Origin: Sulfuritalea hydrogenivorans sk43H
GTDB taxonomy: Bacteria > Pseudomonadota > Gammaproteobacteria > Burkholderiales > Rhodocyclaceae
Direction of reading: 5' to 3'
DNA: 64,000 nt
Assembly: GCF_000828635.1 (NCBI RefSeq)
Contig: NZ_AP012547.1
Span: 3,658,001-3,722,000, forward strand
Each line of letters begins with the position of its first letter. The first letter of the stretch is position 1. The position numbers were made by a program, and so were the translations under genes. Below, in pieces: positions 63,010 to 64,000 of the stretch. The notes beneath the pieces are model-generated. The model made no database searches. It was not told where the DNA came from and worked only from the letters and a program-made list of their open reading frames with translations.

Positions 63010-64000
63010 ATGGATAAAATCGATTGTGCCGTCATCGGCGCCGGCGTCATCGGCCTGGCCGTGGCCCGCAAGCTGGCCGCCGCCGGCCGCGAAGTGCTGA
63101 TCCTCGAAAGCGAAAATGCCTTCGGCACCGGCATCAGCGCGCGCAACAGCGAGGTGATCCATGCCGGCATCTACTATGCCGCCGGCTCGCTCAAGGCGCG
63201 CCTGTGCGTCGCCGGTCGCCGCATGCTCTACGCCTACTGCGCCGAGCGCGGCATCGGCCATCGGCGCTGCGGCAAGCTGATCGTCGCCACCCGCGACGAT
63301 CAGCTTGCACGGCTCGACGGCATCGCAGCGGCCGCCCGCAGCAATGGCGTGGATGACCTGCAATTCCTGTCGCGCAATGAAGCCCGCGCGCTGGAACCGG
63401 CGCTGGAATGCACGGCCGCGCTGCTGTCGCCCTCGACCGGCATCATCGACAGCCACGCCCTGATGCTCTCGCTGCTGGGCGACGCGGAACGCGACGGCGC
63501 CGTGCTGGCGCTCAACAGCCCGGTGCGCGGCGGACGCGTCGACCGTGACGGCATCATGCTCGAAGCAGGAGTCGGCGCTGGCGAGACGGCGATCCTGGCG
63601 CAAAGCGTGGTGAATTGCGCCGGACTCGGCGCCCAGGGCATCGCCCGCGCCTTGCGCGGCCTGTCGCCGGCATCCGTGCCGCCGCTGCACTATGCCAAAG
63701 GCAACTACTACTCCCTGGCCGGTCGCGCGCCGTTCTCGCGCCTGATCTACCCGGTGCCGGAAGCAGCCGGCCTCGGGGTGCATCTCACGCTCGACCTTGG
63801 CGGGCAGGCGCGCTTCGGTCCCGACGTGGAATGGATCGAGAACATCGACTACGCGGTCGCGCCTGAACGCGCCGACGCCTTCTACGCCGAGGTGCGCCGC
63901 TACTGGCCGCAACTGCCCGACGGCGCGCTGCTGCCCGCCTATGCCGGCATCCGACCCAAGCCGCACGCGCCCGGCGCGCCGGCCTGCGATTTTCTGGTTT
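63010..64000 (+). CDS. L-2-hydroxyglutarate dehydrogenase/oxidase-like FAD protein (3' end outside window)
   Basis: 330 codons visible, open to the window edge. FAD-binding Rossmann motif [18 protein letters not shown] at 6-23; [15 protein letters not shown] is typical of LhgO/L2HGDH-family oxidoreductases, as are GKLIVA and [10 protein letters not shown]. Oxidises a 2-hydroxy acid with FAD. A dispersed repeat (63570-63592) encodes GVGAGETA in a loop. The C-terminal part is not seen. Confidence 0.87.
   Translation, partial: MDKIDCAVIGAGVIGLAVARKLAAAGREVLILESENAFGTGISARNSEVIHAGIYYAAGSLKARLCVAGRRMLYAYCAERGIGHRRCGKLIVATRDDQLARLDGIAAAARSNGVDDLQFLSRNEARALEPALECTAALLSPSTGIIDSHALMLSLLGDAERDGAVLALNSPVRGGRVDRDGIMLEAGVGAGETAILAQSVVNCAGLGAQGIARALRGLSPASVPPLHYAKGNYYSLAGRAPFSRLIYPVPEAAGLGVHLTLDLGGQARFGPDVEWIENIDYAVAPERADAFYAEVRRYWPQLPDGALLPAYAGIRPKPHAPGAPACDFLV
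63570..63592 (-). repeat. Dispersed 23-base repeat, in the L2HGDH-like gene
   Basis: AGTCGGCGCTGGCGAGACGG; centre TCTC. Confidence 0.85.

Overview
This 64 kb, GC-rich window is chromosomal DNA from a betaproteobacterium, most likely of the Rhodocyclales/Sterolibacteriaceae type. That placement is an inference from gene content. The evidence is metX-metW behind a SAM-II riboswitch, the gshA/gshB-EIIA-HPr-EI block, DUF2782 next to polA, zapA followed by 6S RNA, matPQMAB-type malonate genes, and the GC level. Genes are tightly packed, often with 4-base ATGA overlaps. The first and last genes are cut by the window edges.

Layout. 1-4600: ABC-F ATPase, PPK2, PaiB-like protein, NDUFAF7-like methyltransferase and an MliC-type lysozyme-inhibitor lipoprotein. 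4750-9708: small regulators, a LysR regulator with a divergent DUF2917 gene, a thioesterase and AmpG. 9773-13175: a decayed integron. It holds a HigA antitoxin behind a truncated HigB, an integron integrase lacking its N-terminus, attC sites, an Ivy lysozyme-inhibitor cassette, a transposase fragment cut at an attC core, and a RelE/Xre toxin-antitoxin pair. 13184-24968: metX/metW with riboswitch, a regulatory PTS without permease, apbE, gshB, gshA, and modABC with modE and two ModE boxes. 25022-31697: an orphan adenine methyltransferase, a class V aminotransferase, DUF2782, a LOG protein and polA. 31904-47646: an LPS/polysaccharide block with msbA, glycosyltransferases, three FkbM methyltransferases, an AsnB-like amidotransferase, an O-antigen ligase-like protein and WaaQ. 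47758-54199: zapB-like gene, zapA, 6S RNA, a structured terminator, an EAL/HDOD protein, EVE, TauE, GST, a lipase and an acyltransferase. 54354-61081: a malonate module (matB, matM, matQ, matP, matA, matR) with a palindromic operator. 61122-64000: YrfG-like phosphatase, two exported DsrE-like proteins and the start of an L-2-hydroxyglutarate dehydrogenase-like gene.

The most unusual signal is a dispersed 23-base DNA motif. Its core is GCCGTACCGCCAGCGCCGAC, with a variable 4-base centre. It occurs at least 16 times, in both orientations, nearly always inside genes and in several reading frames. Three further families of longer inverted-repeat elements fill intergenic gaps, sometimes within operons, and in two cases supply the stop codon of a gene.
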